A stretch of DNA of 64,000 bases from a virus. Positions 1 through 8,692 of the stretch are shown here, piece by piece (position 1 is the stretch's first letter; each line of letters starts with the position of its first letter). Under the pieces are notes generated by a model. That model saw nothing but the letters and a program-made list of their open reading frames with translations. It ran no database searches and had not been told where the DNA came from. The stretch is taken from positions 1-64,000 of the IMG/VR virus record IMGVR_UViG_3300021180_000008; one strand, 5' to 3'. A program made the translations under genes and the position numbers.

Positions 1-913
1 GTTGTTTGAGACGATCTTGAGAAAGACCCCATGCATCAGCTTGTGCAATTTCTGCGGCAGTAAGAGCAAAGTCAGAGTTACCTGATTTCCTCGACCTAAT
101 TGTATTCGCTGAGGGGCGTGAAGAGCCGGAAACAGTTTGTTCTGGGGCTCGTGCTTGTGGTCTCGCAGGTTTTACGACAGGCGAATCACCTTCTGTCGAT
201 TCTCTACTCAATTCTACCTCATTTTCTGTATTAACACCAAACACTTCGGGAAATCTTTTTGACAAACGTTTGGTAAGCTCATCATAAAACTCGTCAGATT
301 CAGCATCCATTCCCTGCCTAAGCAACTGATTATTAATCGTAATTGCAGAATTGTGGAACAGTTCATCTGTATTAAACTCTGGGTGCTCTTCAATCCAGAC
401 CTGGGCAGCAGCTGGGATAGTCTGACGCTCTGCTTGTCTGGGTGATTCGGCCTGAACCGGAGCGGGCTTGGACACTTCTTGAGCAAGCTTTGAAAGCTGA
501 AGCTTAACATCAAACAATGCTTCTTGACATTGAACGACACGCTCAGCATCACCATTCTTGATAGCTTCCATCATTTCTCGGCTAAGTACTTGATATTGGT
601 TCTCTAGAGCTGATTTAAGAGTGGTCGTTTGAGCCTGATTGCCTTCTGCCAGCTTCTTACGCAAGTCTTCAATTTCCTTTTCCCTTGCTGCAAGTTGATC
701 AGCATAGGTATCACGTTGATTGACTAGCTGCTTTATACGATCCTTGGCTCGGTTCTTTCGCTTCTGTTCCCTAGCCACATCATCTGCGTTAGGCTGGGTA
801 TTTTGCAGCGTATCTCCATCTTGAAGTGCCAGATCGCTGTCTTCATGCCTAGTAGCCGGTTGTTCATCATCATCACCAAATACCGTTTTAATTTCTTTAT
901 ATTCGCCAGTCAT
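1..913 (-). CDS. Scaffolding-like capsid assembly protein, C-terminus cut by the window edge
   Basis: The reading frame is open from an ATG at 913 to the left edge, giving about 304 residues with no stop. The protein is hydrophilic and acidic at the start (MTGEYKEIKTVFGDDDEQ). A predicted coiled coil rich in Lys, Glu and Gln follows (residues 45-140), then a Pro/Ala/Gln linker and an acidic helical segment. This composition and the position after terminase, portal and a GroES-like gene fit a phage scaffolding protein that shapes the procapsid and leaves or is cleaved later. The start overlaps the upstream stop (TAATG), so translation is probably coupled. The call rests on context and composition, not on a recognised motif. 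Confidence 0.6.
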   Translation of the reverse strand, partial: MTGEYKEIKTVFGDDDEQPATRHEDSDLALQDGDTLQNTQPNADDVAREQKRKNRAKDRIKQLVNQRDTYADQLAAREKEIEDLRKKLAEGNQAQTTTLKSALENQYQVLSREMMEAIKNGDAERVVQCQEALFDVKLQLSKLAQEVSKPAPVQAESPRQAERQTIPAAAQVWIEEHPEFNTDELFHNSAITINNQLLRQGMDAESDEFYDELTKRLSKRFPEVFGVNTENEVELSRESTEGDSPVVKPARPQARAPEQTVSGSSRPSANTIRSRKSGNSDFALTAAEIAQADAWGLSQDRLKQ

Positions 914-1410
914 TATTTAGTTTCCTTATAAATTGTATTGTACTTTTTGAGATCAGCCTCTGGGATAACCAAGTGGTAGCCGTGCTCTGGGTCTTCAAAG
1001 ACCTGAGGATCAGGGAGGCGTTCGTTAACTTCATCGTCATTCAGAAGAACGAATGAGACATCTTTAAACTTACGACGCGCGCCAGTATTCTTAGGATAAG
1101 AGACAAAGTCGCCTACCTTAACCCAATCAAATTGCTCACCTTCTTTATTGAAGTGCTCTTTACGGTTCCAGGCACAAGGGCCTACAGCTACGACACGACC
1201 TACGTTAGTAACGAAGTTCATGTGATCTACATCGCTCTCGGGTAGAATCAGCTTAGACTTAGAAGTATAGTCTACGGGATAAGGACGGATGAGTACATGC
1301 CAGCCAAGTGGAATTGGCAGATTAGGTGGATCTGGAATATCAGGAGAAGTAATCCAGGCATTTTGATCCATTTTACGGGTTGCCTGATAAGTAGAGTTTA
1401 GTCTGGACAT
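913..1410 (-). CDS. GroES-like co-chaperonin (Cpn10 fold)
   Basis: A protein of 165 aa. Residues about 33-130 follow the Cpn10 pattern: IPLGWHVLIRPYP at the start of the barrel, then KLILPESD, GRVVAVGPCAW, VKVGDFVSYPKNTG and FVLLNDDEV. These match the order of GroES elements (PLxDRVLV, GIVVAVGxG, VKVGDxVxF, EExLxxxEDDIL). Extra N- and C-terminal segments make it longer than the usual 97 aa. GroES-like phage proteins such as T4 gp31 replace host GroES to fold the capsid protein. Its place between portal and scaffold genes supports a role in head assembly. A Shine-Dalgarno sequence (AAGGAAA) precedes the ATG. The mobile-loop GroEL-binding segment is not obvious. Confidence 0.72.
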   Translation of the reverse strand: MSRLNSTYQATRKMDQNAWITSPDIPDPPNLPIPLGWHVLIRPYPVDYTSKSKLILPESDVDHMNFVTNVGRVVAVGPCAWNRKEHFNKEGEQFDWVKVGDFVSYPKNTGARRKFKDVSFVLLNDDEVNERLPDPQVFEDPEHGYHLVIPEADLKKYNTIYKETK

Positions 1411-1420
1411 TGCGGTTTCC

Positions 1421-1618
1421 TTACCGTGGGAAGAACTTGGATAAGAGGTCCTTCATTTTCTCTTTGCACTCTCGCAGTGCGGCGATTTGTCCTAGGGTTC
1501 TGTGATATTCTTCCACTTCCAATGGATAAGTGGATATCTTTTCTTCTAGGACTTTCAGATCCCTGTCGAACTCATTAAAGATCTCAACAGAGAAAATCTC
1601 TTCAACTGATTTAATCAT
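1421..1618 (-). CDS. Small helical protein of the head operon
   Basis: A 65 aa protein, strongly charged and predicted helical throughout (Glu/Lys heptads such as FDRDLKVLEEKI). No family is recognised. It lies in the tight portal to scaffold run, 31 bp after the portal stop and 10 bp before the GroES-like gene. A small head-assembly or portal-associated helper is possible but unproven. Confidence 0.6.
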   Translation of the reverse strand: MIKSVEEIFSVEIFNEFDRDLKVLEEKISTYPLEVEEYHRTLGQIAALRECKEKMKDLLSKFFPR

Positions 1619-1649
1619 GCTATAAGTCTAACAGACTTGTAACAAAATG

Positions 1650-4262
1650 TCAATCAGTTTGTGACGGTGGCTCAGGAGGCGGTTCTAACGAGGCCTGATG
1701 TGCGGCATTTTGACGGTCAAGGACGGCTTGATGCTCATTATTTGCACGTTCAAGCTGGGCTTTTTGCATATTGTCGGACTGGTTTTGTCTTCCTTGGATA
1801 TGCTGCGAATTCTGTTGAATAAGAGCGTCAAGTCCTTTAGTAGCCACAATCTGGTCAAGTTTACTACTCCTGTCTTTATCTTTATTATGTTCATCCTTAG
1901 TGATCCTAAGATGGTCAAGGGCCAACTTACCAGCTTTGAGTTTAAGCTCACTGTCTTTATAGTGGTCTTCCTTAATCGCCTTATGAGCACGTATCTTAAC
2001 TTCATCTGCTCGGGCTTGAGCAGTAACTAGAGCTGCTTGGTCTCGGGCAGGCGAAACTGACGATTGCTGGGCGACCTGCTGTTGAAGATTCTTTTGGTTG
2101 AGTTGAGCAACCTGTTGCGCTGCTTGCGCCATTGCCTGATCTTGTTGAGCTTGTGCAGCTTGAGGGTCTGTGGGTCCACTTTGTTGCTGTTGTCCTTGCT
2201 GGGGTTGTTGTTGCTGTCCTGAGAGTTGTAGCTGAGCCATAACCTGTTCTTTAAATTGAAGAACCATATGCTCTTGAACATTCGCTTGTACTTGCATAGC
2301 CACCTTCTGCATCATAGGACTAGCACCTGAAGACGGGTCTTGCAAGAAGGCTTGTTTCAAAGCGATATGTGACTTATGATCCTGGCCTGGGAAAGCTTGA
2401 ATAGGCTTGCCTTGCTGAGCCATAAGGATATCAGACATAGGATCTTGAGGCTGGGCTTGTTGAGGGGGTGGCATGATCTTATCCACATTCTCAAAGTCCA
2501 TAGCTACATAGAATTGACGATAGATCTCTCTCATATCGTGCAGTTGAGGAGCTTGTTGTGCTGCTTGCATGATCGTCTGAGCTTTGGTCATACGATGTGC
2601 ATTAGAAGAGATATTAGGGTCTGATACTGGAATGATAGCTACAATCGGACCATAATCAGCACGAGAGATATTCATCGACTCGCCCTGAATATTGTATTCA
2701 ATATCATCACCTAAGGTTTCAGAGTTAATCTCTGCAATTTGACGGAGTTCGTGTTTTAGGGCAGCGTGAAGTCGCTTGTGTATAGCTGAGAAGAATTTCG
2801 TAGAGGCGTCGAGTAGTGCCATTGTAGTCCCAACAGGACCGTAATTAACACTGTCAGCAATAACAGACTCAGTGCTGTCTGCAAACTTTTGACCAGCTGC
2901 CTGAATAAATTGCAGCATTTCGAATAGAACATTAGAAGGTTCCTTAAATGGCAAAGGCATAATGGCCTTATTGACGTCTTGGACCATAGCTTCCAGTTCT
3001 TTAAATTGACCTGGGGAGATAGGTGATCCATCATCAACAATCCTAGTACCCTTTAGTTTGAACCCGCCTTGGAGGTTAGCAAATTGCCCAGCATCCACAA
3101 GAGACCGCATAGCAGAAGTAAGGGTAAGCTGAAGATTACCAAGAAGATGTAAGAAACCAAAGCCATAAAAACCAAAAGACGGGACAAGTTGGTAGTGAGA
3201 GAATGGGAGCCTTTTTTGACGAGCCGGATCATTCGGCTTCCAATTACGACGTAAACCGATAACGCTTTTAGTAGCATTATCCACTGTGACAATATAAGGC
3301 GATGCAAGAGCGTACTCTTCTTTTCCTTCACGTTCATCCAACCCCTCTATATGCAGCATAACATGTTGTTCTAAAAGAGTATAGACTTTGTCTCTCTCAT
3401 TCAGACCAGTCTTGGTACCCATAAGTTCTTGGGTCTTCTTTTGGACTGGTGTCTCACGAGGAGACTGAGCAATGCCCCAACCACGTTCAGGTTTCTTGTA
3501 GAAGCCAGAGGCAAAACATTCTTCAATCTCGTATTCAGTCTTGTAGAGAACGTGGGTATAACGATCAGCCCTAAATAGGTCAGGAGCTGAATTAGGAACA
3601 ACGAATTGGTCAGCCGGAATGAACTCTGAGCAAGGACGCTTAAGTTCTTTGTTGTAGTAAGTCTTCTTAAAACCAGAACCTACAAGCGCTACATAAAGCA
3701 GCATACGCTCAGCATCAGGGTAGAACTCAGTCATCTCTTCCAAGATCTGGTAGTTCATGTGAGCCTTAACCCGATTAGCTTGCTCTTCCTTCTCAATGGT
3801 AGCATCGCCCTTAACAAAGGTCTTTACTGGACCGTTGGCTGGAAGAAGTTCATTGGAAGCTTTAGATTGAAACTTGACAGCTGCTTCCATAAGCAGTGGG
3901 TGCTGAGCCGAGCAAGCCCCTTCAAAAGGAGTGGAGCGTTCTTCGAGCTTAACGCCGGTAAGGTTAAGACCAAGTTCCGTAGTACGCATCCAGTCTGATC
4001 TAGAGCGCTCATCTGATTCGAAAGCATCAGAAGTACGAAAGCCTAACTCATAGAGCTGGTCATCTTCAAGGTCATCTACCAGATTACGGTAGTGATCCTG
4101 TTCTTCATCAGAACCTACCTGCTCATCTGGTTCAGCATCAAATGCCAGCTCACCATCGTCGGAAATAGTGGTTCGTCTGGAATTACGTTTATTAATAACA
4201 TAGCTCTCCTTGTCAAGCGAGGCTAAACCACTAACAGAAGATTTTGATTTTTTACGTGCCAT
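1650..4262 (-). CDS. Portal protein
   Basis: An 870 aa protein. The central region (about residues 85-560) has the features of P22-type podophage portals: a conserved DWMRTTELGLNL segment, PADQFVVP, many aromatic wing residues, and a stem/clip region around SAMRSLVDAGQFANLQGG. The portal is the 12-subunit ring at one vertex through which terminase pumps DNA. The C-terminal 250 residues are unusual: a run rich in Gln and Ala (about 630-745), then a basic coiled coil (RADEVKIRAHKAIKEDHYKD), which could form a long internal barrel as in P22. The gene lies directly after the large terminase gene, 35 bp downstream. A sigma-70-like promoter abuts its ATG. Confidence 0.9.
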   Translation of the reverse strand: MARKKSKSSVSGLASLDKESYVINKRNSRRTTISDDGELAFDAEPDEQVGSDEEQDHYRNLVDDLEDDQLYELGFRTSDAFESDERSRSDWMRTTELGLNLTGVKLEERSTPFEGACSAQHPLLMEAAVKFQSKASNELLPANGPVKTFVKGDATIEKEEQANRVKAHMNYQILEEMTEFYPDAERMLLYVALVGSGFKKTYYNKELKRPCSEFIPADQFVVPNSAPDLFRADRYTHVLYKTEYEIEECFASGFYKKPERGWGIAQSPRETPVQKKTQELMGTKTGLNERDKVYTLLEQHVMLHIEGLDEREGKEEYALASPYIVTVDNATKSVIGLRRNWKPNDPARQKRLPFSHYQLVPSFGFYGFGFLHLLGNLQLTLTSAMRSLVDAGQFANLQGGFKLKGTRIVDDGSPISPGQFKELEAMVQDVNKAIMPLPFKEPSNVLFEMLQFIQAAGQKFADSTESVIADSVNYGPVGTTMALLDASTKFFSAIHKRLHAALKHELRQIAEINSETLGDDIEYNIQGESMNISRADYGPIVAIIPVSDPNISSNAHRMTKAQTIMQAAQQAPQLHDMREIYRQFYVAMDFENVDKIMPPPQQAQPQDPMSDILMAQQGKPIQAFPGQDHKSHIALKQAFLQDPSSGASPMMQKVAMQVQANVQEHMVLQFKEQVMAQLQLSGQQQQPQQGQQQQSGPTDPQAAQAQQDQAMAQAAQQVAQLNQKNLQQQVAQQSSVSPARDQAALVTAQARADEVKIRAHKAIKEDHYKDSELKLKAGKLALDHLRITKDEHNKDKDRSSKLDQIVATKGLDALIQQNSQHIQGRQNQSDNMQKAQLERANNEHQAVLDRQNAAHQASLEPPPEPPSQTD

Positions 4263-4268
4263 TCTAAT

Positions 4269-4297
4269 ATGATACCATAGTTAATAGGAAGATGCAA
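4269..4297 (-). promoter_or_regulatory. Candidate sigma-70 promoter abutting the portal start codon
   Basis: Read on the minus strand: TTGCAT (4297-4292), a 17-base spacer, then TATCAT (4274-4269). The start codon follows only six bases after the -10 box. Transcription would begin at or very near the ATG, giving a leaderless or near-leaderless message. Each box has one or two mismatches to consensus. Confidence 0.45.
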
Positions 4298-5878
4298 CTA
4301 AATCTGTGCAGGCATAGCAGCAGCCCAATAAGTCTTAGGCCTACGGCTCTTGATGATGTCTTCATCCCAACGATTAGAATATCCATCATTATCAATCTTA
4401 AACTGGTCTCTCATCCAGAGTATTGCCTGAGAAACTGTGTCAGTGTAGTCATCTCGTTGGTTCTTAAGTCTAGGGTTAAAGGAACAGACCTCCTCCATGA
4501 CTTCTTCCGCCCAACGCTTTCCAGAAGGCACCCATATGCGGCTAGATTGAAAGTAAGGGGTAGTGGCCTGTAATCTAAAGGTTTTGTCATGCTCCGGCTT
4601 GTATGCTATGATTGGTAACGAACGCTTTCTAAGTTCAGGGATAAGCGATTGACCAGAAGCCTTATCTTCCACAATAAAGAACTCTGGGGTGTATTTGTTA
4701 TTAAGCTCTTGTGCTCTGGTACAAAGTTCAGCAAAGTCAAATCTACCTTTACCAGCACTGAGCATAATCAGACAATCCTGAGCAATATCAAGATTATCAA
4801 AGGTCTTCGTAATATGGGTAAATACCCCCCATACCGTAAAGGCTGTATAGTCTGATGTCTCTTTAGAAGAGAAGGCAGTATCCATGGAGACTACGATGTA
4901 CCTACACTTAGGAGGTTTAGGATCATCCCATATCTGCCAATGAGTTCGTTTAATTATCCCGCCTTCCTCAGAGACAGGGGACTGCATATAAAGGGCATTC
5001 CACTCAGAGGGAGGGGTTGTCTGCTTAATCTCCAGGAGTTTCTCAGTAGGCCATAGCTCAGGCCAGAATGAGGTATTCTCTTTGAACCTAGGGTCGGTAG
5101 CAGGTACTTCTTTCCTAAGCATCTCAGAAGCTTTGTGATCCAGAAGGGCTGGGAAGCTAACCACATCCCAGGGTCTAGGGGAGTTGATGTCTACGTTCAT
5201 CATAAAGCCAGATATATCTTCTACGAACCATCTGGTATTGATAATGATCTCAGCTCCTCTGGGCAGTAGACGAGTTCTTAACCCCTTACGATACCAGGAG
5301 TTAATCTTCTGACGGTCTGAGTCTGAGGTCTGCTCAGTGATAACATCATCCACGATAGAGATGTGAGCCCTACGACCCGCAATCCCTTGTCCTGCCCCCT
5401 TAGCCACGAACCTACCCTTCTTGGTGGTATCCCATCTACCAGCAGACTGAACATCCCTCTTAAGGACGGTATAAGGGAATATGGATTGGTATTGAGGAGA
5501 ATCGATAAGATCCTTAGTCGGTCTGCCAAAGTTGTCTACGGCAAACTCAAAGTCTGATCCTATGGCCAAGAAGCACCAGTTAGGATGTCTACCTAAGCAC
5601 CAGGCAGGGAACAGGTTACTAGCTACCTTAGACTTCATAGAGCCTGGGGGTAGGTGGATCTGCAGTCTCTTAGGTAGAAGGTCTGGATTCTCTACGCTAT
5701 GAACTACCTCTTGTAGCTTTCGACACATGATGGAGATATGGACACCATCTATGAAAGCTTCAGGCAGGACTGTAGGGGCCATTAATTGGACGAAGGTATA
5801 GAAATCAGTCCTAGCCTTAATGATTAGGGCTTGGAGTAGTTCTGTTTCTAGTTTATCTATTTCACTGGATAGGGTCAT
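4298..5878 (-). CDS. terL: Terminase large subunit (packaging ATPase and nuclease)
   Basis: A 526 aa protein. The ATPase half shows a Walker A variant LPPGSMKSK (76-84), Walker B ISIVDDVI (173-180) and a coupling region around IIINTRW. The C-terminal RNase H-like nuclease begins at SMDTAFSS (Asp about 333), continues with an acidic FIVEDKASGQ segment and ends with DDYTDTVSQAI. TerL binds the portal, translocates DNA and cuts the concatemer. Length and motif order are normal for the family. The gene follows the small subunit after about 225 bp and is followed by the portal gene. No strong ribosome binding site is visible before the ATG. Confidence 0.95.
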   Translation of the reverse strand: MTLSSEIDKLETELLQALIIKARTDFYTFVQLMAPTVLPEAFIDGVHISIMCRKLQEVVHSVENPDLLPKRLQIHLPPGSMKSKVASNLFPAWCLGRHPNWCFLAIGSDFEFAVDNFGRPTKDLIDSPQYQSIFPYTVLKRDVQSAGRWDTTKKGRFVAKGAGQGIAGRRAHISIVDDVITEQTSDSDRQKINSWYRKGLRTRLLPRGAEIIINTRWFVEDISGFMMNVDINSPRPWDVVSFPALLDHKASEMLRKEVPATDPRFKENTSFWPELWPTEKLLEIKQTTPPSEWNALYMQSPVSEEGGIIKRTHWQIWDDPKPPKCRYIVVSMDTAFSSKETSDYTAFTVWGVFTHITKTFDNLDIAQDCLIMLSAGKGRFDFAELCTRAQELNNKYTPEFFIVEDKASGQSLIPELRKRSLPIIAYKPEHDKTFRLQATTPYFQSSRIWVPSGKRWAEEVMEEVCSFNPRLKNQRDDYTDTVSQAILWMRDQFKIDNDGYSNRWDEDIIKSRRPKTYWAAAMPAQI

Positions 5879-5898
5879 ATAAGCTATTAGAGAGGTTT

Positions 5899-6033
5899 CT
5901 AGAGGGGTCTGGGTACTTGGTCGCTACTAGGGTAGCTCCCATTACTAGAATGCATATACGTTGATCTAATGGCTCTGTATAAAAGTTCTTGCAATCTAGG
6001 TAGCGAATCGGATATAATGGGGGTCGGGGGCAT
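5899..6033 (-). CDS. Possible 44-aa peptide between the terminase genes
   Basis: An open frame from ATG at 6033 to TAG at 5899 encodes a Pro/Ser-rich 44 aa peptide (begins MPPTPIISDSLPRLQELLYR). There is no clear Shine-Dalgarno sequence. A perfect 12-bp palindrome (TATACTAGTATA, about 6037-6048) lies just upstream, and a hairpin GCTAC/GTAGC lies inside the frame (about 5923-5936). The stretch may equally be an untranslated region between terS and terL. Confidence 0.3.
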   Translation of the reverse strand: MPPTPIISDSLPRLQELLYRAIRSTYMHSSNGSYPSSDQVPRPL

Positions 6034-6105
6034 TTATACTAGTATATAAGAATTGTTAATAAGAAGTTTATAAACACTTAGCAAAGGTAATAATCTTACA
6101 ATAGT

Positions 6106-6615
6106 TTAAGTCTTATTGATATCTTTTAACATAGCTTGTAACTTAAGAATTCTCTCATCAGTCTTAGATCCTTCAGCATCTTCTTTAAAAGCATTAGCTA
6201 TATCCCTCTGACCTTCTAAAGCTTCTTTCTTATTCAGTCCTTTTACAGAGCTACCAAAGATACCGATGGTTGTACCCATTAGTTCTACAGCTTTATTAGC
6301 CTCAGACAGCTTATCTATATCCATTGCTTTCTCATAAATAGCCCTAAGCTTCTGGATTATCTCTACTTCATCTATACAAGCAATCTTAGCTTTCTCTTGC
6401 TGAAGCCATAAGATGTATTCTTTAGAACCAGCCATGTTCTCGGTCTGGTATCCCACACGATTAGCTGCTGAACCTTCAGATTCACTACCAGCCTTGATAG
6501 CTGCTGTACCTTGCTTATGACCATTGGCTCTGTATTCACAGTATTTCCTTTGGAAGGGGGTCATATTAGAGACTGTAGTCTCAAGATCAGGTGGCATAGT
6601 AGACATTATAGCCAT
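6106..6615 (-). CDS. terS: Terminase small subunit
   Basis: A 169 aa protein when begun at ATG 6615, chosen because GGAG lies five bases upstream; an in-frame ATG at 6621 lacks this. The N-terminal half is a helix-turn-helix DNA-binding region of the Terminase_2 type: MTPFQRKYCEYRANGHKQG, then AAIKAGSESEGSAANRVGYQ. The C-terminal half is helical oligomerisation sequence (EIIQKLRAIYEKAMDIDKL). TerS recognises the packaging site and loads TerL. It is the first gene of the minus-strand late block. A TATAAT box lies at 6661-6656 on the minus strand, but no good -35 accompanies it. Confidence 0.85.
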   Translation of the reverse strand: MAIMSTMPPDLETTVSNMTPFQRKYCEYRANGHKQGTAAIKAGSESEGSAANRVGYQTENMAGSKEYILWLQQEKAKIACIDEVEIIQKLRAIYEKAMDIDKLSEANKAVELMGTTIGIFGSSVKGLNKKEALEGQRDIANAFKEDAEGSKTDERILKLQAMLKDINKT

Positions 6616-7372
6616 AAACACTCCAGCATAGGTAATAATATTACAAATATACCCTATTATAGCACAGATATGTACTCTACATGTACTGTTTATGTATCAA
6701 TTATGTATTATCAGGTACTCCGAATACATAATACATATAAAAAATATAATGAAAACAAGGTTAAAGTACTTTTCAAGAATACATAATACGCAATTATTTC
6801 CTAATTGCCCGAAAATATATTACATTTGGTGTAAGTGCTGATACTGATTTCTGAAGTTATGGAAATTCTCCCCTCCCCTTATGACAAATGTCGTATTCTG
6901 TAAATCCAATTCACGTAAGTAATAACCAGAATTCTCTTAGACATAACCGTTAACGAAAATTAACCTTTATTAATTTATTATTAAAACTAATATTATGACT
7001 AATGTATGATTAATATGTAAATGTATTATGACTTCTGGTACGATTGCCCATAATAAGTCTATGAAAGCATTATGGAATTGTATTATGACCGTGAATAGTT
7101 ATGTGAATAGTGTGTGAGTTATGTATAAGTGAGACCCTTATGACAACTATACGCCCAACCTACACTATGACAATAGGCTATGGAAAGCAGTTATGGAAGA
7201 ATACATAAGGGTGGTACTATAATACCACATACTAGAACGAATCGTGAACAGATAGAGAAAGAATCAGGAACTAATACAGAACGAATCAAGACCGACCATA
7301 ACATGGTTTATAACCCCTTGATAACAAAGAAGAAAACAGCCTATTGCAATCTAATACCAGGGTGCTATCCTT
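6616..7372. other. Divergent AT-rich intergenic control region, possible origin
   Basis: About 750 bases without a convincing gene. It separates minus-strand late genes from plus-strand early genes. The core around 6950-7030 is extremely AT-rich and would melt easily, which would suit an origin or promoter region. A TATAAT on the minus strand (6661-6656) could serve terS. TATGACA occurs at 6880, 7139 and 7166. An open frame of 64 codons at 7180-7374 has no Shine-Dalgarno and no recognisable product, so it is not called. Confidence 0.5.
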
Positions 7373-7379
7373 AGATCAT

Positions 7380-7651
7380 GGGACGAACAAACCAATTGCC
7401 ATCGTCCCTTATGTCAAGGCTCAAGGCGAGTCAGGTATAGGCGTGTTATGTAAACTGGTTAAAGTCCGGTTTTACAGGATAGGATAGCTATGTATATAAC
7501 ATAACATCCTAGCTTCGAGGCTCCATGTAAATGGGGTGCGGAGTACCCATAACATGGCTAGATACTGACTCCATAATAGGCTGGAATGAGTCTTTGACAT
7601 AAGAGATGATGGCAACATGGGAATTCCCATAACGCAATTAGTCATAATTGC
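7380..7651 (+). ncRNA. Structured leader RNA before the first early gene
   Basis: A gene-free stretch with consecutive hairpins. GGGACGA (7380-7386) pairs with TCGTCCC (7402-7408). CCATGT plus ATGGG (7523-7535) pairs with CCCAT plus ACATGG (7546-7557). GACTC (7567-7571) pairs with GAGTC (7588-7592). ATGGGAATTCCCAT (7617-7630) is a perfect palindrome. GCAATTA (7634-7640) pairs with TAATTGC (7645-7651). This density suggests a folded 5' leader or RNA element ending about 20 bases before the first start codon. Confidence 0.5.
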
Positions 7652-7672
7652 CCAACAATGGAGATTCGAATT

Positions 7673-7957
7673 ATGGATAATCCCTTTAAACAGGCATTAT
7701 TTAACGTATATCATGAGGCTGACAAGGTTAAACGCCATGTCATAAAGCGTAAGACTAGCAAAAAACGCCGTATTATTGAAAATACGAATACTGAGCTTGC
7801 GAATCGTAAAGCCGCTATTATGGCCTCTTATGAAAAGTCTAAGCGTATGCAAGCCGATTATGCCAAGTTTCAAACAAGGCGTATTCATAATACGGTAAAT
7901 CGGATACTCCCTGAGAATAAAGCTTATGACAATGATGGAGTCCGTTATGTCAAGTAA
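7673..7957 (+). CDS. Small basic early protein
   Basis: A 94 aa protein from ATG 7673, preceded by GGAG; an in-frame ATG at 7658 is less well placed. It is rich in Lys and Arg (HVIKRKTSKKRRIIENTNTE) with a helical middle. No family is recognised. As the first early gene after a structured leader it could bind nucleic acid or a host protein, but this is inference from charge and position only. It overlaps the next gene by 11 bp. Confidence 0.6.
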   Translation: MDNPFKQALFNVYHEADKVKRHVIKRKTSKKRRIIENTNTELANRKAAIMASYEKSKRMQADYAKFQTRRIHNTVNRILPENKAYDNDGVRYVK

Positions 7958-8315
7958 CAAAGGCGCGTTTATAGCTAATGCCGCGAGCTTAGAGGCTAAG
8001 TTATGGAAACGTAAAATGGGGTTAGTCCCAGATACTATGGTTAATGGTCAGAAAGCCAAGGCCGTATGGGAAACTAAGTTTTATGACAAGAATGGTATGG
8101 TGAAAACCCGTAACAAGCATACTAACCCTAGCGAAGCGCCATTTGCAGGCATTTCAACCAAAGGCATAGCCAATAACAAGAAGATATGGAAAGAGCCTAA
8201 AAAGGTATTCCAGAAACTTGTTAAGGTCAAGCCTGCTACTATGGCAAAGGGTGAACCTGAGCGTTACCGTAAAGTAGTCGATAATTACCATATTACTAAT
8301 AAGGATACACTATGA
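7947..8315 (+). CDS. Basic early protein of unknown function
   Basis: A 122 aa protein from ATG 7947, where GGAG lies five bases upstream; an upstream in-frame ATG at 7926 would add seven residues. The sequence is basic (KIWKEPKKVFQKLVKVKP) without a recognisable domain. Its stop TGA overlaps the ATG of the next small frame (ATGA). Confidence 0.6.
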   Translation: MSSNKGAFIANAASLEAKLWKRKMGLVPDTMVNGQKAKAVWETKFYDKNGMVKTRNKHTNPSEAPFAGISTKGIANNKKIWKEPKKVFQKLVKVKPATMAKGEPERYRKVVDNYHITNKDTL

Positions 8316-8422
8316 CAAGAATAATCAGGCATTTACATACTGCGTGGCTTGACATAAAATACCTATGCCGCAATCAGGTTATGATATGGAAGGAATATGA
8401 CAATGGCTTGCACGCTGATTGA
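8312..8422 (+). CDS. 36-aa peptide, overlaps its neighbours
   Basis: An open frame begins at the ATGA overlap with the preceding stop and reads MTRIIRHLHTAWLDIKYLCR, then 16 more residues to TGA at 8422. It overlaps the next gene by 26 bp in another frame. The ATGA junction is typical of coupled phage genes. There is no family match. Confidence 0.4.
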   Translation: MTRIIRHLHTAWLDIKYLCRNQVMIWKEYDNGLHAD

Positions 8423-8642
8423 AAGACAACCAATCAAGTTTAAACATAAAGCTATGGTAAAGGTTAAGCCTCGCTATGCTACAGGCTATAAGCGTCAATC
8501 GTTATCCACCTGTTATGTTTCTTCTTATAGCAAACATGGGCGTGGAATAATCTTACATCAATCTGACAAGTATTCAAAGGAATTGAAGGCTGAAATACGC
8601 CGACAATATGGCAAATCATCAGCCATTCATAATGATGATTAA
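8397..8642 (+). CDS. Small basic protein of unknown function
   Basis: An 81 aa protein (starts MTMACTLIERQPIKF) preceded by AAGGAAT. It is basic with several Tyr and Ser residues. No domain is recognised. The start codon sits inside one of the TATGACA repeats. Confidence 0.55.
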   Translation: MTMACTLIERQPIKFKHKAMVKVKPRYATGYKRQSLSTCYVSSYSKHGRGIILHQSDKYSKELKAEIRRQYGKSSAIHNDD

Positions 8643-8692
8643 TCACGAACATGCTGTCAAAGGCTGTTCTAATATGAAAAGGACTAAACATT

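Larger units (their letters stand above)
6880..8402 (+). repeat. Clustered TATGACA heptamer, seven copies
   Basis: Copies begin at 6880, 7139, 7166, 7925, 8082, 8311 and 8396, all on the plus strand. About 0.1 copy would be expected by chance in 1.5 kb of this base composition. Several are preceded by TT or CT, and two overlap start codons (8312, 8397). The surrounding 1.7 kb is generally rich in TATG. A binding site for an early regulator is one explanation; biased sequence is another. Confidence 0.45.

Noticed and set aside
1698-2030. Plus-strand open frames opposite the portal and terminase genes
   Set aside because: They lie wholly within well-supported genes on the other strand, have no start signals and have Leu/Ser-rich composition typical of reverse-strand shadows.
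6008-6013. A plus-strand TATAAT box between the terminase genes
   Set aside because: The best -35 (TTGCAA with an 18-base spacer) would drive antisense transcription into terS with no gene to serve; it is probably fortuitous.
7180-7374. A 64-codon open frame in the divergent region
   Set aside because: No ribosome binding site, no recognisable sequence, low-complexity composition and TATGACA repeats nearby make a chance frame more likely.
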